From Fen-999 sp041480065 (lineage in GTDB: Bacteria; Pseudomonadota; Gammaproteobacteria; Burkholderiales; Rhodocyclaceae): a stretch of 64,000 nt of DNA. Where the stretch lies: positions 62,001 through 126,000 of the forward strand of contig JBGOZF010000002.1 in assembly GCA_041480065.1 (NCBI GenBank). Reading direction: 5' to 3'. A program made the position numbers and the translations under genes. This document shows positions 17,743 through 26,873 of this stretch, in pieces; position 1 is the first letter of the stretch, and each line of letters starts with the position of its first letter. The notes beneath the pieces are model-generated. The model searched no databases and had not been told where the DNA came from. It saw only the letters and a program-made list of their open reading frames with translations.

Positions 17743-18615
17743 TTGCCACTTCGCGACGCCCATCCCTGTCGGCGCAAGCCCCTCATCGCGCTGCTGCTGT
17801 CCATATGCCCCGGCCTGGGGCAGCACTACGCGGGCTACATGAAGCGCGGAATCCTGCTCTATGCCACCCTGATCGTCGCCTCATGGCTGGCGGCGATCGC
17901 CTTCATGTCGATTGAAAGCAGGCTCAGCATCGTCTTTCTCTTCGCACCCTTCGTCGGCGTGGCGTTGATCGCGCTCGATGCCTATGCCTGCGCCCGCCGC
18001 CAGCCACAGGACTACCGGCTGAAGTGGTTCAACCGCCCCTGGATCTATGCCGCGGTCTTTCTCGCCCTGCTGTTTACCGTCAACCCGCTGATGGATTTCC
18101 TGTTCGGCCGGCACATCGTCAGGGCCTTCTTCATGAACTCGTCGAGCATGTCGCCGACCATTCTCGAGCGCGACATCGTGCTGGTCGACAAAGTGGCCTT
18201 CCCCAAGCGGGGTGATATCGCACTGATCAAGTTGGGCAAGAGCAAGCCAAGCGCCAAGCTGACCCAGGTGATCGACGACCAGATCATCAAGCGCATTGTC
18301 GCCGTCCCGGGCGACACCCTGGAAATCCGCAGCGATCAGGTCTGGATCAACGGCCGCAAAGTCGATGAGCCCTACGCGCACTTCACCGGCTTGCTCCGTT
18401 TCAACAGTGTCCAACCCTCGAATTTCGGCCCAAAGCCGGTTCCGGCCGGATCCTATTTCGTCCTGGGCGATAATCGCAACGAAAGCATCGACAGCCGCAT
18501 CATCGGTTTCGTCCGCGAGGACCAGATCGGTGGCACCGTCACCAAGCTCTTCTGGTCCTGGAATTTCGACGAAGGCGGCATCCGCTGGGATCGCACCGCC
18601 AAGAGCCTGAAGTAG
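17743..18615 (+). CDS. lepB: signal peptidase I with extra N-terminal membrane domain
   Basis: The 290-residue protein contains the S26 peptidase core: catalytic serine in MNSSSMSPTI (about residue 134), general-base lysine in IIKRIVAVPGD (about 183) and the late motif VLGDNRNESIDSR. Before it are about three extra membrane helices with a TM2-like start (PGLGQHYAGYMKRGILLY). The gene starts with TTG 13 bp after a cytochrome gene. It may be a second, locus-specific LepB for processing the many exported cytochromes (inference); whether another lepB exists cannot be seen here. It ends 21 bp from the convergent CcsA gene. Confidence 0.85.
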   Translation: MPLRDAHPCRRKPLIALLLSICPGLGQHYAGYMKRGILLYATLIVASWLAAIAFMSIESRLSIVFLFAPFVGVALIALDAYACARRQPQDYRLKWFNRPWIYAAVFLALLFTVNPLMDFLFGRHIVRAFFMNSSSMSPTILERDIVLVDKVAFPKRGDIALIKLGKSKPSAKLTQVIDDQIIKRIVAVPGDTLEIRSDQVWINGRKVDEPYAHFTGLLRFNSVQPSNFGPKPVPAGSYFVLGDNRNESIDSRIIGFVREDQIGGTVTKLFWSWNFDEGGIRWDRTAKSLK

Positions 18616-18636
18616 TTCACGGGCAAGCCCCGCGAA

Positions 18637-19416
18637 TCACTGAAACAGATACTGGCCGTGAATGCTGTGCCTGACGAGCAGCAGGCCATAGGTCGTAAAC
18701 AACATCATCGCATACGGTGCAAGCGCCGCGACCGCCCAGCGTCTTCCCCGCCATGCCGACTTCTCGCGCAAGTGAAGAACAAAGGCATAGGCCGTCAGCG
18801 TCGCGAGCGACCAGCTCTCGATCGGATCCCAGCCCCAGTAGCGGCCCCAGGCCAGGCTCGCCCAGTAAGATCCCGCCGCCAGCATCGCCGCCCAGAGAAG
18901 AAAAGCCCAGGCTGCCAATCGACTGGCGAGCGCCGGCAGGTCGGGGCTGCGTATCCTGCCCGCCAGCCAGCCGGCATGAACCGCCGCTGCCAGCGAGCCC
19001 GCTGCGATGGCGAGCGAATTCAACTGGGCATGGATGATCAGCCAGTTGGTGCGCAGAGAAGGGTCCATGGGAAAGCTGCCTTGGCTGTGGAACAGTGCCC
19101 ACGCCACGCCGAGTCCGGCCACGGTCATGGTCAGCAACCCCGCCTGGCGCAATTCCGGCAGACGCCACTGCACGGCAAGGTAGACGACGACGATCATCAC
19201 GGAATCCACCGTCAGATCCTCGTACCGGGTGACGATGGGAATCTGTCCGATGTCATGCCAGCGCCATGCCAGCAGGCCAAGGTGCAGGACCAGGCCCAGC
19301 AGCGCCAGCCCTATCGCCAGACGCCCGAGGCCGACTCGATGCTGAGGCCAGAGCAGAACAACCGCCACCAGATACAGCGCCGCAACGCCGGACTGAAGAA
19401 GGGTAACGGCGCTCAT
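18637..19416 (-). CDS. system II cytochrome c synthase subunit, CcsA/ResC family
   Basis: The 259-residue protein has about eight membrane helices and the haem-handling WWD-type signature, here WGWDPIESWSL (about residues 196-206), together with conserved histidines in the flanking helices. With ResB it ligates haem to CXXCH cysteines in the periplasm. The ATG at 19416 overlaps the resB stop by four bases (ATGA). It ends the long minus-strand train of multihaem genes, so this ligation pair is probably co-expressed with its substrates. Confidence 0.88.
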   Translation of the reverse strand: MSAVTLLQSGVAALYLVAVVLLWPQHRVGLGRLAIGLALLGLVLHLGLLAWRWHDIGQIPIVTRYEDLTVDSVMIVVVYLAVQWRLPELRQAGLLTMTVAGLGVAWALFHSQGSFPMDPSLRTNWLIIHAQLNSLAIAAGSLAAAVHAGWLAGRIRSPDLPALASRLAAWAFLLWAAMLAAGSYWASLAWGRYWGWDPIESWSLATLTAYAFVLHLREKSAWRGRRWAVAALAPYAMMLFTTYGLLLVRHSIHGQYLFQ

Positions 19417-20663
19417 CGGCCGCGCTCCCAATCGCGCCACTGTCTGTCGAAGCGCCAGTCGTCGCGCAAGACCCAGGCTTCGAGCAGCCATCTGTCGCCA
19501 TCGCGCCGCCAGCGCAGGCGGCGCGGGCGCACCAGCAGGTGCAGGGCAAAACCCGCCAAGGACAGGCCGAAGCCGGCGAAAATCCAGGTGATTGCCTGAT
19601 CGGAAGCGAGGTACAGGCCCGCCCAGAGCGCCGTGCCGATGAACCTCAGCCGGTAGGGCCCCAGGTCCGTCTCCTGGTCGGCCAGCAGAATGCCATCGAA
19701 AACCGCCTGGCCATCGCGCTCCGCCCTGAGACGCAAACGCGATTCCGCACCGGGCTCCAGAACCATGCGGAAGACCATCGGGCTATCCTCGAACATCATC
19801 ACTTCATCGCGAACGAGCGGCGTGCTCTTGCCCCAGGATTCCCGTTCCACGATGAAATTGATCAGCAGACGCCGGTGCTGTCCGTCCCGCAGGGTGCGCT
19901 CGAACACAGCCGTCTGGCCCACGTTCTTGTCGAGGAAGACGCGATAAGGCCCGACGTCGAGGGGATGGTTCAGCGCCAGGGTCTCCTGGCGCAGAGGCCC
20001 GCCCGCTTGCTGTAGCGACAAGCGGGCCTGCAAATCACGGAAGTGCCCATCCTCCAGGTCCACCAGCAACGTGTCCAGACGCAGGCGAAAACCGAGTTCC
20101 CCATCCGGCGGCCGCGAACCCCGCTCCAACAGCAGCTTCCCCTTGGCCTCGCTGAGCACCTCCCCCTCGGCCAGCTCGAAATGCGCGCCCAGCCCCTGGG
20201 AGGCATGGATAACAGCTGCCACGACGATCAGCGCGATGCCGGCGTGAAACAGCGGCAGGCCGGCCAACCCCCAACTGCCGCGACAACGCCCGTTCTCGCC
20301 GGCATCCGCCAGCGTTTGCAGATCGGGCGGCAGCATGACAAGAGACAAGGTGCGAGCCGGCACCTCGCCTTTGAACCACGCCGACAGACAGGCCAGATGC
20401 ATCACCGTGCCAGCAGCCAGGTTTACCAGCAGCACCGCACAGAGCGCGATGAAGCCCGCCGAGCCGAACACATCCGCCAGACCGAGGCGCTCCAGCCAAA
20501 AGGCGGCCAGCGGCCACTCCTGATGCCAGGCGTTGAGTTCCTGAACCGAAAGGCGCGCGCTCTGCGGCAGCGTGCCGCCGGCGATGACCGCCACGGTCAG
20601 CGCACCAATCAGAACAAGCGCAAGGTTCTGCGAAGCCAGCAGCCTGAAGATGCGGCTCAGCAA
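19413..20663 (-). CDS. resB: ResB/Ccs1 family cytochrome c biogenesis protein
   Basis: The 416-residue protein begins RLLASQNLALVLIGAL and has three N-terminal membrane helices, a large periplasmic domain (about residues 170-350) and a last helix near 355-375, the layout of ResB/Ccs1. It partners CcsA/ResC in haem delivery and ligation. It lies 22 bp downstream of the 11-haem cytochrome gene and overlaps the CcsA start. The role fits the very high haem c demand of the locus. Confidence 0.88.
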   Translation of the reverse strand: MLSRIFRLLASQNLALVLIGALTVAVIAGGTLPQSARLSVQELNAWHQEWPLAAFWLERLGLADVFGSAGFIALCAVLLVNLAAGTVMHLACLSAWFKGEVPARTLSLVMLPPDLQTLADAGENGRCRGSWGLAGLPLFHAGIALIVVAAVIHASQGLGAHFELAEGEVLSEAKGKLLLERGSRPPDGELGFRLRLDTLLVDLEDGHFRDLQARLSLQQAGGPLRQETLALNHPLDVGPYRVFLDKNVGQTAVFERTLRDGQHRRLLINFIVERESWGKSTPLVRDEVMMFEDSPMVFRMVLEPGAESRLRLRAERDGQAVFDGILLADQETDLGPYRLRFIGTALWAGLYLASDQAITWIFAGFGLSLAGFALHLLVRPRRLRWRRDGDRWLLEAWVLRDDWRFDRQWRDWERGR

Positions 20664-20685
20664 GAACTCTCCCGCCGCATTGCGC

Positions 20686-22671
20686 TCACAGGCAGGAACC
20701 GACGCCGCTTCCGGAATGACATAGGCTTCTTGTCCAACTGCCGCTCGCTATCGCATCCACATTGACCGAAGCAGGAATGCCGTAGACGCTGCTGCCGGCG
20801 ATGGGGAACTTGCTGTGACTGTTGTAGGGTGCCGGGTCGGGACTGCCGGTGCCGTAGACCAGCATGGCGCGCCGCTTCCAGCCATGCGGCACGGCGGAAT
20901 GGCAGGCCTGGCAGGGCGCCTGACGAAGTTCGGCATGACGGTAATGCAGATTGAGCATCGGCCCCGTTCCCGCGGCGCCCCCCGGTCCGCTGAATCCGGT
21001 CGCCTGCCAGTTCGTCGCCGACCCGCCCGAAGGACCGTAGACCGAGACCTGATGACAGGCAAAACAGAAATGACCCTCGGTGCCGCTGACGCCGGTAGAG
21101 CCGTCGTAGTTCCCCCACAGGATCGGCCACACGTCCGATCCGTGCGGCCCCTTGGGTCCGAGAAACACCGGATTGGTGTCGGAGTGGCATTCCGAACATG
21201 TCATGGTGGAACTTGGCGTCATGCCGCCGATCAACGAGGACGAGTAGTTGTAGGGTGTTCCGGCCACGGTCATGGTGAAGCTGTTCCTGCCTGTCGTCAC
21301 AACCGGATGGTAGCCGGCGTTGCTGGGGTTGAACTCCTGCGCCTGATCGGTATTGACGCCATTGGCGACCATGCCATACGGATCGGGCGGCGGCGAAGCG
21401 CCGAACGCATAGTAGGAATGGCACTTGAGACACAGTTGGTACTGGTATTGGATATCGGGCACCAGGGTGTACGAGGTCACCTGCCCCCACAATCCCGGCC
21501 AGACGGGCTGCACGCCCCACACCCCCTTGATCACGGGCGCCGCCAGATTGCTGGTGGGACTGGGCAGGTTGGCCGAGACCCCGGGAGACACGGCGTGCGG
21601 GTTGTGGCAATCCTCGCAGGTCGCGTGGCGCATGGCGAGGTCAGTCGGGTCTTCCCGCACAGCGCCGTCGGGCATGCGTTTGGGATTGTGGCGGCCGCTG
21701 TCGGCAAGGTTCTTGCTGGGATGGGCATACATCCTGTTCATCGCGGCATCGATGTTCTTGCCGACGCTCGCCACGTTGCCGTTATGGCACACCAGGCACA
21801 CACCGGATTCGCCATCCTGCTTCAGGTTGCGATTGCCGCCCGGCGCGGCGTTATGCGGCTGATGACAGCTTTCGCAGCCATTGGCCTTGTTGGTGGAGTT
21901 GATGTCGTTGGCAAGATTGTGGCCCGGCACATGCCAGGGATTGCTGCCGGCACCATTCCATTGCCGCGTCTGTTCGCGGTGCGACATGTTGGCCACCGTG
22001 CTCCAGTACATCTTGTTGTGGCAGGTACGACAGAGCGGCGAACCGTAGCCGGCACCATCGGTGTAGCCGACATGAAGGAACTTGGGGTATTGCTGGCTGT
22101 GCGGGTCGTGACAACTGGTGCATTGCAACTGGTTGCCGGCATCGGGCTTGATCGCGCCGATCAGCGCCGCTGGTGTCACCAGTTCCGGGTTTCTGACCGC
22201 AAGAGCCGCATCGTAGGTAAACGAGATTGGATGGTCATCGCGCAAATCGGTACCCAGGTTGCCGACGCCGCCCAGCAACATGTCGAGGCCGGAAACGGTG
22301 ACCGGCACCGATGAGCCGGTCATGTTCTTCACGCCGCCCAGGGCGACCGTTCCATCGTGGCAGCTCAGGCACAACTTCGACGCACCGGTCGGTTGGCCCG
22401 GTGCGGCCGTCGCCAGGGTGTTGCTGCTGTAGGGAATGTAGGTGGCCGCCGACATCTGGTGATTCCACAGCGGCACGGCCGGGTCGGCGTTGTGCATGGT
22501 GTGGCAGAACACGCACAGCCGGGTTTCGCTGCTCGCCTTGTAGGCGCCGGGTCCGGTGACGGAGAGATTGTGCTTGGTATTGGCGATGTCCGCCATGCCA
22601 AGGGCCGTCCAGCCAAGCAGGCCGAGACCCAGCACAGTGACGGCGAGCCTTGCGTAATTGCGGGTCTTCAT
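20686..22671 (-). CDS. secreted 11-haem c-type cytochrome
   Basis: The 661-residue protein has a signal peptide (cleavage near GMA-DIAN, about residue 27) and eleven CXXCH motifs: CVFCH, CLSCH, CTSCH, CRTCH, CESCH, CLVCH, CEDCH, CLKCH, CSECH, CFACH and CQACH. The first four copy the doubled-CXXCH unit of the 5522 and 33986 proteins (NTKHNLSV, CVFCHTMH, CLSCHDGTVALG, CTSCHDPH). The C-terminal third is Gly/Ser/Pro rich with few haems, as in secreted or surface cytochromes. ATG 22671 has a GGGGGAG site; an in-frame GTG 15 bp upstream is less likely. It lies between the NHL gene and resB. Confidence 0.88.
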   Translation of the reverse strand: MKTRNYARLAVTVLGLGLLGWTALGMADIANTKHNLSVTGPGAYKASSETRLCVFCHTMHNADPAVPLWNHQMSAATYIPYSSNTLATAAPGQPTGASKLCLSCHDGTVALGGVKNMTGSSVPVTVSGLDMLLGGVGNLGTDLRDDHPISFTYDAALAVRNPELVTPAALIGAIKPDAGNQLQCTSCHDPHSQQYPKFLHVGYTDGAGYGSPLCRTCHNKMYWSTVANMSHREQTRQWNGAGSNPWHVPGHNLANDINSTNKANGCESCHQPHNAAPGGNRNLKQDGESGVCLVCHNGNVASVGKNIDAAMNRMYAHPSKNLADSGRHNPKRMPDGAVREDPTDLAMRHATCEDCHNPHAVSPGVSANLPSPTSNLAAPVIKGVWGVQPVWPGLWGQVTSYTLVPDIQYQYQLCLKCHSYYAFGASPPPDPYGMVANGVNTDQAQEFNPSNAGYHPVVTTGRNSFTMTVAGTPYNYSSSLIGGMTPSSTMTCSECHSDTNPVFLGPKGPHGSDVWPILWGNYDGSTGVSGTEGHFCFACHQVSVYGPSGGSATNWQATGFSGPGGAAGTGPMLNLHYRHAELRQAPCQACHSAVPHGWKRRAMLVYGTGSPDPAPYNSHSKFPIAGSSVYGIPASVNVDAIASGSWTRSLCHSGSGVGSCL

Positions 22672-22689
22672 CGCGGACTCCCCCACATG

Positions 22690-23835
22690 CTACTTCGCAT
22701 CCTGTTCTCCGAGATACTGGAAGATCTGCACTCGGCTGTTGTACGAATCGGCGACGTAGATCCGGTCCTGAGCGTCGATCAGCAACCCGGTCGGCAACCA
22801 GAACTTTCCTGCTTCCTGACCTGAGGTTCCCCAGAACAGCAGCAGCCTCCCGGTCTGGTCGAATACCTGGACATTATCGAACCCTGCGTCGGCGACGTAG
22901 ACATGCCCCTCGCTGTCAAACGCGACGCCCTTCGGCGCCGAGAAGTCGCCGGAGCCGTCGCCGGCCTTGCCGAAGACCGAAACGGGGCGTCCTTCGTGAT
23001 CGAATATCTGAATTCGCGTGTTCAAGCTATCCGTGATCGCCAGGCGCCCTTGCCGATCCAGCGCTGCATAGGTGGGATAGTTGAATTCCCCGCCCGCCTC
23101 GCCGCGGTGGCCAATCACGCCAGCGAGCTTGCCGGTCGCAAGATCGATCACCTTCACATCGTGGGCCGGCGTATCTACCACGTACAGGCGCTGCCTAGCA
23201 CGGTCGATCGCCAGCGCGGACGGGCGATCAAGCCATGACGCACAATCGAGCATGCGATCGAACTTGCCGTCGGCAGTGAACACCAGAATCTTGTGCAGTT
23301 CGCCGTCCGCGACATAGACATTGTCCGCGCCATCCACCGCCAGGCCGATCGGCAGACGCAGGGTTTCCCACTTGCTCCCTTGCAGGTAGGCATATTCGCC
23401 CTCGCGGCGATCGAAGATGTGTACTCGCCCTCTTCTGGTGTCCGCCACCAGCAACCGGTCCCGGCCATCCACGGCCACTGCCATGGGACGCACGACGCGC
23501 TCGTCCTCTTCGTCACCGCGAATGAATTCCCACAGCTTGCGCCAGAAGCCTTTCTGGCGCCCGATGTCGTCCGGGCCCGAAACCGATCCCAGATAGCGGA
23601 TGCGCGGCCGCTGGGGCGGAGACGGCCACACCAACTGCTGCGTCGATGCGGCCTGTTCCTGCGCAGGCGGCGCAGACTCGGCCGGCGGCATCGGGTCCGC
23701 CCAAACGGGAACCACCGCCAGCAGCAGAGCGGCCACGGCGATGGCCGGAATTCCTTTTGATGCCGGTCGCGCCGGCGCCCGCCTCAGGCATTGAGGTGAG
23801 CTGGCTCGACGAGCTTCTGCACGCGGGAATGTCAT
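22690..23835 (-). CDS. secreted NHL-repeat beta-propeller protein
   Basis: The 381-residue protein has a long basic n-region and a signal peptide ending near VWA-DPMP (about residue 47). LVWPSPPQRPRIRYLGSVSG then leads into six NHL blades (VADTRRGRVHIFD, VADGELHKILVFT, VDTPAHDVKVID, ITDSLNTRIQIFD, VADAGFDNVQVFD, VADSYNSRVQIFQ). The LVWP segment is shared with the lipoprotein at 4312. The start ATG is fixed by GAGGAG just upstream, 13 bp after the 24-haem stop. NHL genes thus accompany three separate cytochrome units, which points to a conserved partner role. Confidence 0.85.
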   Translation of the reverse strand: MTFPRAEARRASSPQCLRRAPARPASKGIPAIAVAALLLAVVPVWADPMPPAESAPPAQEQAASTQQLVWPSPPQRPRIRYLGSVSGPDDIGRQKGFWRKLWEFIRGDEEDERVVRPMAVAVDGRDRLLVADTRRGRVHIFDRREGEYAYLQGSKWETLRLPIGLAVDGADNVYVADGELHKILVFTADGKFDRMLDCASWLDRPSALAIDRARQRLYVVDTPAHDVKVIDLATGKLAGVIGHRGEAGGEFNYPTYAALDRQGRLAITDSLNTRIQIFDHEGRPVSVFGKAGDGSGDFSAPKGVAFDSEGHVYVADAGFDNVQVFDQTGRLLLFWGTSGQEAGKFWLPTGLLIDAQDRIYVADSYNSRVQIFQYLGEQDAK

Positions 23836-23848
23836 GGTCTCCTCGGCC

Positions 23849-26800
23849 TCACCGATATAGCATATGCTTCCTGCGCGAAGTTTCGCCATGGAAGTACTTG
23901 TACCTGAAGAGCGAATCCAGTCCGTGGCAATCCGCGCACAGCAGGAAATCGCTGGCGTTTCTCAGGAAGCTGTTGCGCGCGTCGCCCTCGACATTCCAGC
24001 CTTCGCCTTCCTCGGCCTTCAGCGGATCCCACTGATGCGCATTGTGGCAGGTCGGGCAGGTGATGATGCCGGAACCGGTGCGCACGCCATCGGGAGTGAA
24101 TACCGGGAAATCGCCCCCGTGTTCGCGCTGGCCCTTGGGGTTGGAAATCACATTCACCTTGGCGGGGTGGCTGCCCTTGACCGGCACCTTGGCGGCCGCG
24201 ACCTTGCCCACGGCATGGCAGGAAGTACACAGGCGCGCCAAGGCATCGTCGCCTGCACCCAACGGCCGCGCCCACAGGCGCTCTTTGGCCACTGCGTTGT
24301 GCACGGTGTGGCACGGTCCACAAACGCCTGACTGGCGCACGTTCTGGCCGCGAATATTGGTCGCCTCCGGCGCGGTGATGGCCATGTCATGATCGGTGTT
24401 CTTCACCTGCTTCTTGTTCTGGTGACAATCCGCGCATAGCTGGGGCGCCGGCCAGGCGGGCTGGCGCAGGAAGCTGTTTGCCGCGCTGCCCTCCACGTTG
24501 GCCCTCGCACCGGCCTTGCTGGCGGGGTCCGCCGCATCCCACTGGTGCAGGTTGTGGCAGGTGGCACAGACGACCTTGCCGTCGACCGGGTCCTTCTTGC
24601 CATCGGAACCATAGAGCGGCAGGGTGGTCTTGCCGCCGACATTCTTCAGATCCACGCGTAGCGGGTGACTATTGGCGCCGGTCTGCTTCCTTGCCGCGAG
24701 TCCACCGTCGCGGTGACATTCGTTGCACAGGATCTCGATTCCGTCCTGCCCGGGTCCGACAACCCGCGCCCACATCTTCGCGTCGTTGCCATTGTGCGGC
24801 AGGTGACAGGAAGCGCAGACGCCGCTTTCGGCGGCGGTGCGGCCTTTGGCGTTCTTCGCCTCCGGCGCCGAAATGGCGAGGTTGTGCTTGGACAAGGTGA
24901 CCGGACTCTGATCGGCATGGCAGTTGCTGCACAGCGCGGCGCCGGTATAGGGCAACCGCAGGAAACTGCTGTCCCCCGTAGCCTTGGACTGGCGCGGATC
25001 TCCGGACGGACTGCCCTTGGCCAGCGGCGACCAGGCGTGCGGATCGTGGCAAGTACCGCAGACCACGTTGCCGCCTTCGGCCGCCGGTGCGCCATGCTGG
25101 TCGTAGAGCGGCAACACCTTCCTCGCCCGACCGGCGCTCTGCGGCGGCGACCATTGTCCGTCCTTCGCCGCGATACCGATATTGGCGATGGGCACGTCCA
25201 CCGGATGGCTGTTGGCGCCTATCGCCTTGTCCTTGGCCAGGCCGCCGAGGCTGTGGCAACTCAGGCAGGTGGAGGAAACGGGGTCAACTCCGGCCTGCGG
25301 TTCGCGTGCCCACATGCGCGCTCCCTTGCCGTTGTGGGGCAGGTGACAACTGGCGCAGACACCGGCTTCGGCCGGCGTCTGGCCCTTGATGTTGCGTTCG
25401 CCCGGCGCCATGACGGCCAGATCGTGCTTGGTATTGACGACGGTGGTCTTGTTCCTGTGGCAGGTCAGGCACAGTTCGGCCTTGGAGTCGAAGGTCTTGC
25501 GCAGGAACTTGTTGCTGCCATCGCCGGGTTCTCCGGGTTTGGCGGTCTTCGCCGGGTCGCGGGGATCCCACTGATGCGGATCGTGGCAGGTGGGACAGGT
25601 CACCCTGCCCTTGCCGTCGCCGACCGATTTGACGCCTTCCCTGGTGTAGCCCGGAAGCTCCACCTGCCCATCGAGGCGGGCCATGTCGCGTCCCACCGGG
25701 TGGCTATGCTGGCCCACCTGCTTGCCCTTGGCCAATCCGTCCTCGCTGTGGCAGCTCAGGCACAGGTCTGCCACCGGGTCATCGCCGTGCTTGACCGCGC
25801 GCGCCCACATCTTCGGACCCTGACCGCCATGCGGCAGATGGCAGGCGCTGCACACACCCGCCCTGCCCACTTCCTGGCCATGCACATTCTTGGCCGATTC
25901 ATTGACCAGCGTCATGTCGTGCTTGCCGTTCGCCACGCTTTGCTGTTCGACATGGCAGGACTTGCACAATTGCGACTGCGGGTTGGGCGCGACCAGTAGC
26001 TTCGCGCCCGGCCGGGCGAAATGCGGCTGGTGGCAGGTCTGGCAGATCAGGGTGCCCCCCTGCCCCAGCTTCGCTCCATCGTCGAACAAGGCTTGCGGAA
26101 TCTTGACCTTCTCGGGCCGGACATTCACCGGATGGGTGCCCAGGCGGCCGGCTTCGGCCGCATTGTGCGCGTAGCGATTGGCATGGCAGGTGCCGCACAG
26201 TTCGGAATTGGGATTCCGTACCGCCAGCAGTTTCTTCTCCGGCGCGCCATGCACGCGATGACAGGATTGGCAAATCACGTGACCGTTTCGGCCGAATTTC
26301 GCGCCGGCCTCGATCAGCGCCGAGGGGGGGTCCTTGATCGGCAGGGATACCGGATGGTTACCCTCCTCCGGCCCGGTACCGCGGTCGAGATGGCAGGCCA
26401 TGCACATGCTCGATTCGATGTTCTTCATGCGCACGAACACCGGCGACTGCCTGTCGCCGCCCCACTGAACCCCGTGCGCGCTGTGGCAGGTGCCGCAGTA
26501 GATATTGCCATCGTCATTGAGTGGAAACACCTGCTTGCCCTCGATGGTCGGGATCTCGACCTTGTCCGACGGCTTGACGCCGATGGGATGTGAATTTTGG
26601 CGATTCAGCCAGGCGAACCGGGAATCCAGCACGAAGCCGTCGTGACAGGAAAAGCACATGCGGTCGGTACTCACCACATCCTGCTTCCCCGTCGCCTCCA
26701 CCGGTTTCGGGTTGTAAGGGACCAGCGTCGTCACGTCCTTGCGGTTGAAGTCGACCAGCCATGCAATGTGGCAGTTGGCGCATTCGCGCTGCGGTGAAAT

Positions 26801-26872
26801 GTCGCGCGCCGCTTCGGCGACGGGCACGAGGGCGAGCAGGAGCAGGAGCGCCGACCACGGATGGCGGACCAT
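23849..26872 (-). CDS. giant 24-haem c-type cytochrome with four tandem tetrahaem repeats
   Basis: The 1007-residue protein has a signal peptide (cleavage near AEA-ARDI, about residue 22) and 24 CXXCH motifs. The first eight lie in residues 30-310. Then four repeats begin near residues 341, 506, 686 and 851. Each has the order CxxCHLPHN-like, ARxxxxGxDP, CxxCH, SHP, CxTCHxxHxWD and CxxCHxxxxxxxxTxHD, and each carries four haems. Its tail ends about 25 residues after the last motif with no membrane anchor, so it should be a soluble or loosely attached periplasmic or exported electron conductor. Its ATG is one base after the stop of the trihaem gene of module B. Confidence 0.92.
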   Translation of the reverse strand: MVRHPWSALLLLLALVPVAEAARDISPQRECANCHIAWLVDFNRKDVTTLVPYNPKPVEATGKQDVVSTDRMCFSCHDGFVLDSRFAWLNRQNSHPIGVKPSDKVEIPTIEGKQVFPLNDDGNIYCGTCHSAHGVQWGGDRQSPVFVRMKNIESSMCMACHLDRGTGPEEGNHPVSLPIKDPPSALIEAGAKFGRNGHVICQSCHRVHGAPEKKLLAVRNPNSELCGTCHANRYAHNAAEAGRLGTHPVNVRPEKVKIPQALFDDGAKLGQGGTLICQTCHQPHFARPGAKLLVAPNPQSQLCKSCHVEQQSVANGKHDMTLVNESAKNVHGQEVGRAGVCSACHLPHGGQGPKMWARAVKHGDDPVADLCLSCHSEDGLAKGKQVGQHSHPVGRDMARLDGQVELPGYTREGVKSVGDGKGRVTCPTCHDPHQWDPRDPAKTAKPGEPGDGSNKFLRKTFDSKAELCLTCHRNKTTVVNTKHDLAVMAPGERNIKGQTPAEAGVCASCHLPHNGKGARMWAREPQAGVDPVSSTCLSCHSLGGLAKDKAIGANSHPVDVPIANIGIAAKDGQWSPPQSAGRARKVLPLYDQHGAPAAEGGNVVCGTCHDPHAWSPLAKGSPSGDPRQSKATGDSSFLRLPYTGAALCSNCHADQSPVTLSKHNLAISAPEAKNAKGRTAAESGVCASCHLPHNGNDAKMWARVVGPGQDGIEILCNECHRDGGLAARKQTGANSHPLRVDLKNVGGKTTLPLYGSDGKKDPVDGKVVCATCHNLHQWDAADPASKAGARANVEGSAANSFLRQPAWPAPQLCADCHQNKKQVKNTDHDMAITAPEATNIRGQNVRQSGVCGPCHTVHNAVAKERLWARPLGAGDDALARLCTSCHAVGKVAAAKVPVKGSHPAKVNVISNPKGQREHGGDFPVFTPDGVRTGSGIITCPTCHNAHQWDPLKAEEGEGWNVEGDARNSFLRNASDFLLCADCHGLDSLFRYKYFHGETSRRKHMLYR

Positions 26873-26873
26873 G

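Noticed and set aside
24665..25999. 444-codon plus-strand frame inside the 24-haem gene
   Set aside because: Shadow of a repetitive cytochrome gene; its internal repeats only mirror the minus-strand repeats.
23849..26872. Regularly spaced similar DNA segments that could suggest a CRISPR or satellite array
   Set aside because: They are about 480-540 bp apart, imperfect, and explained by the tetrahaem protein repeats.
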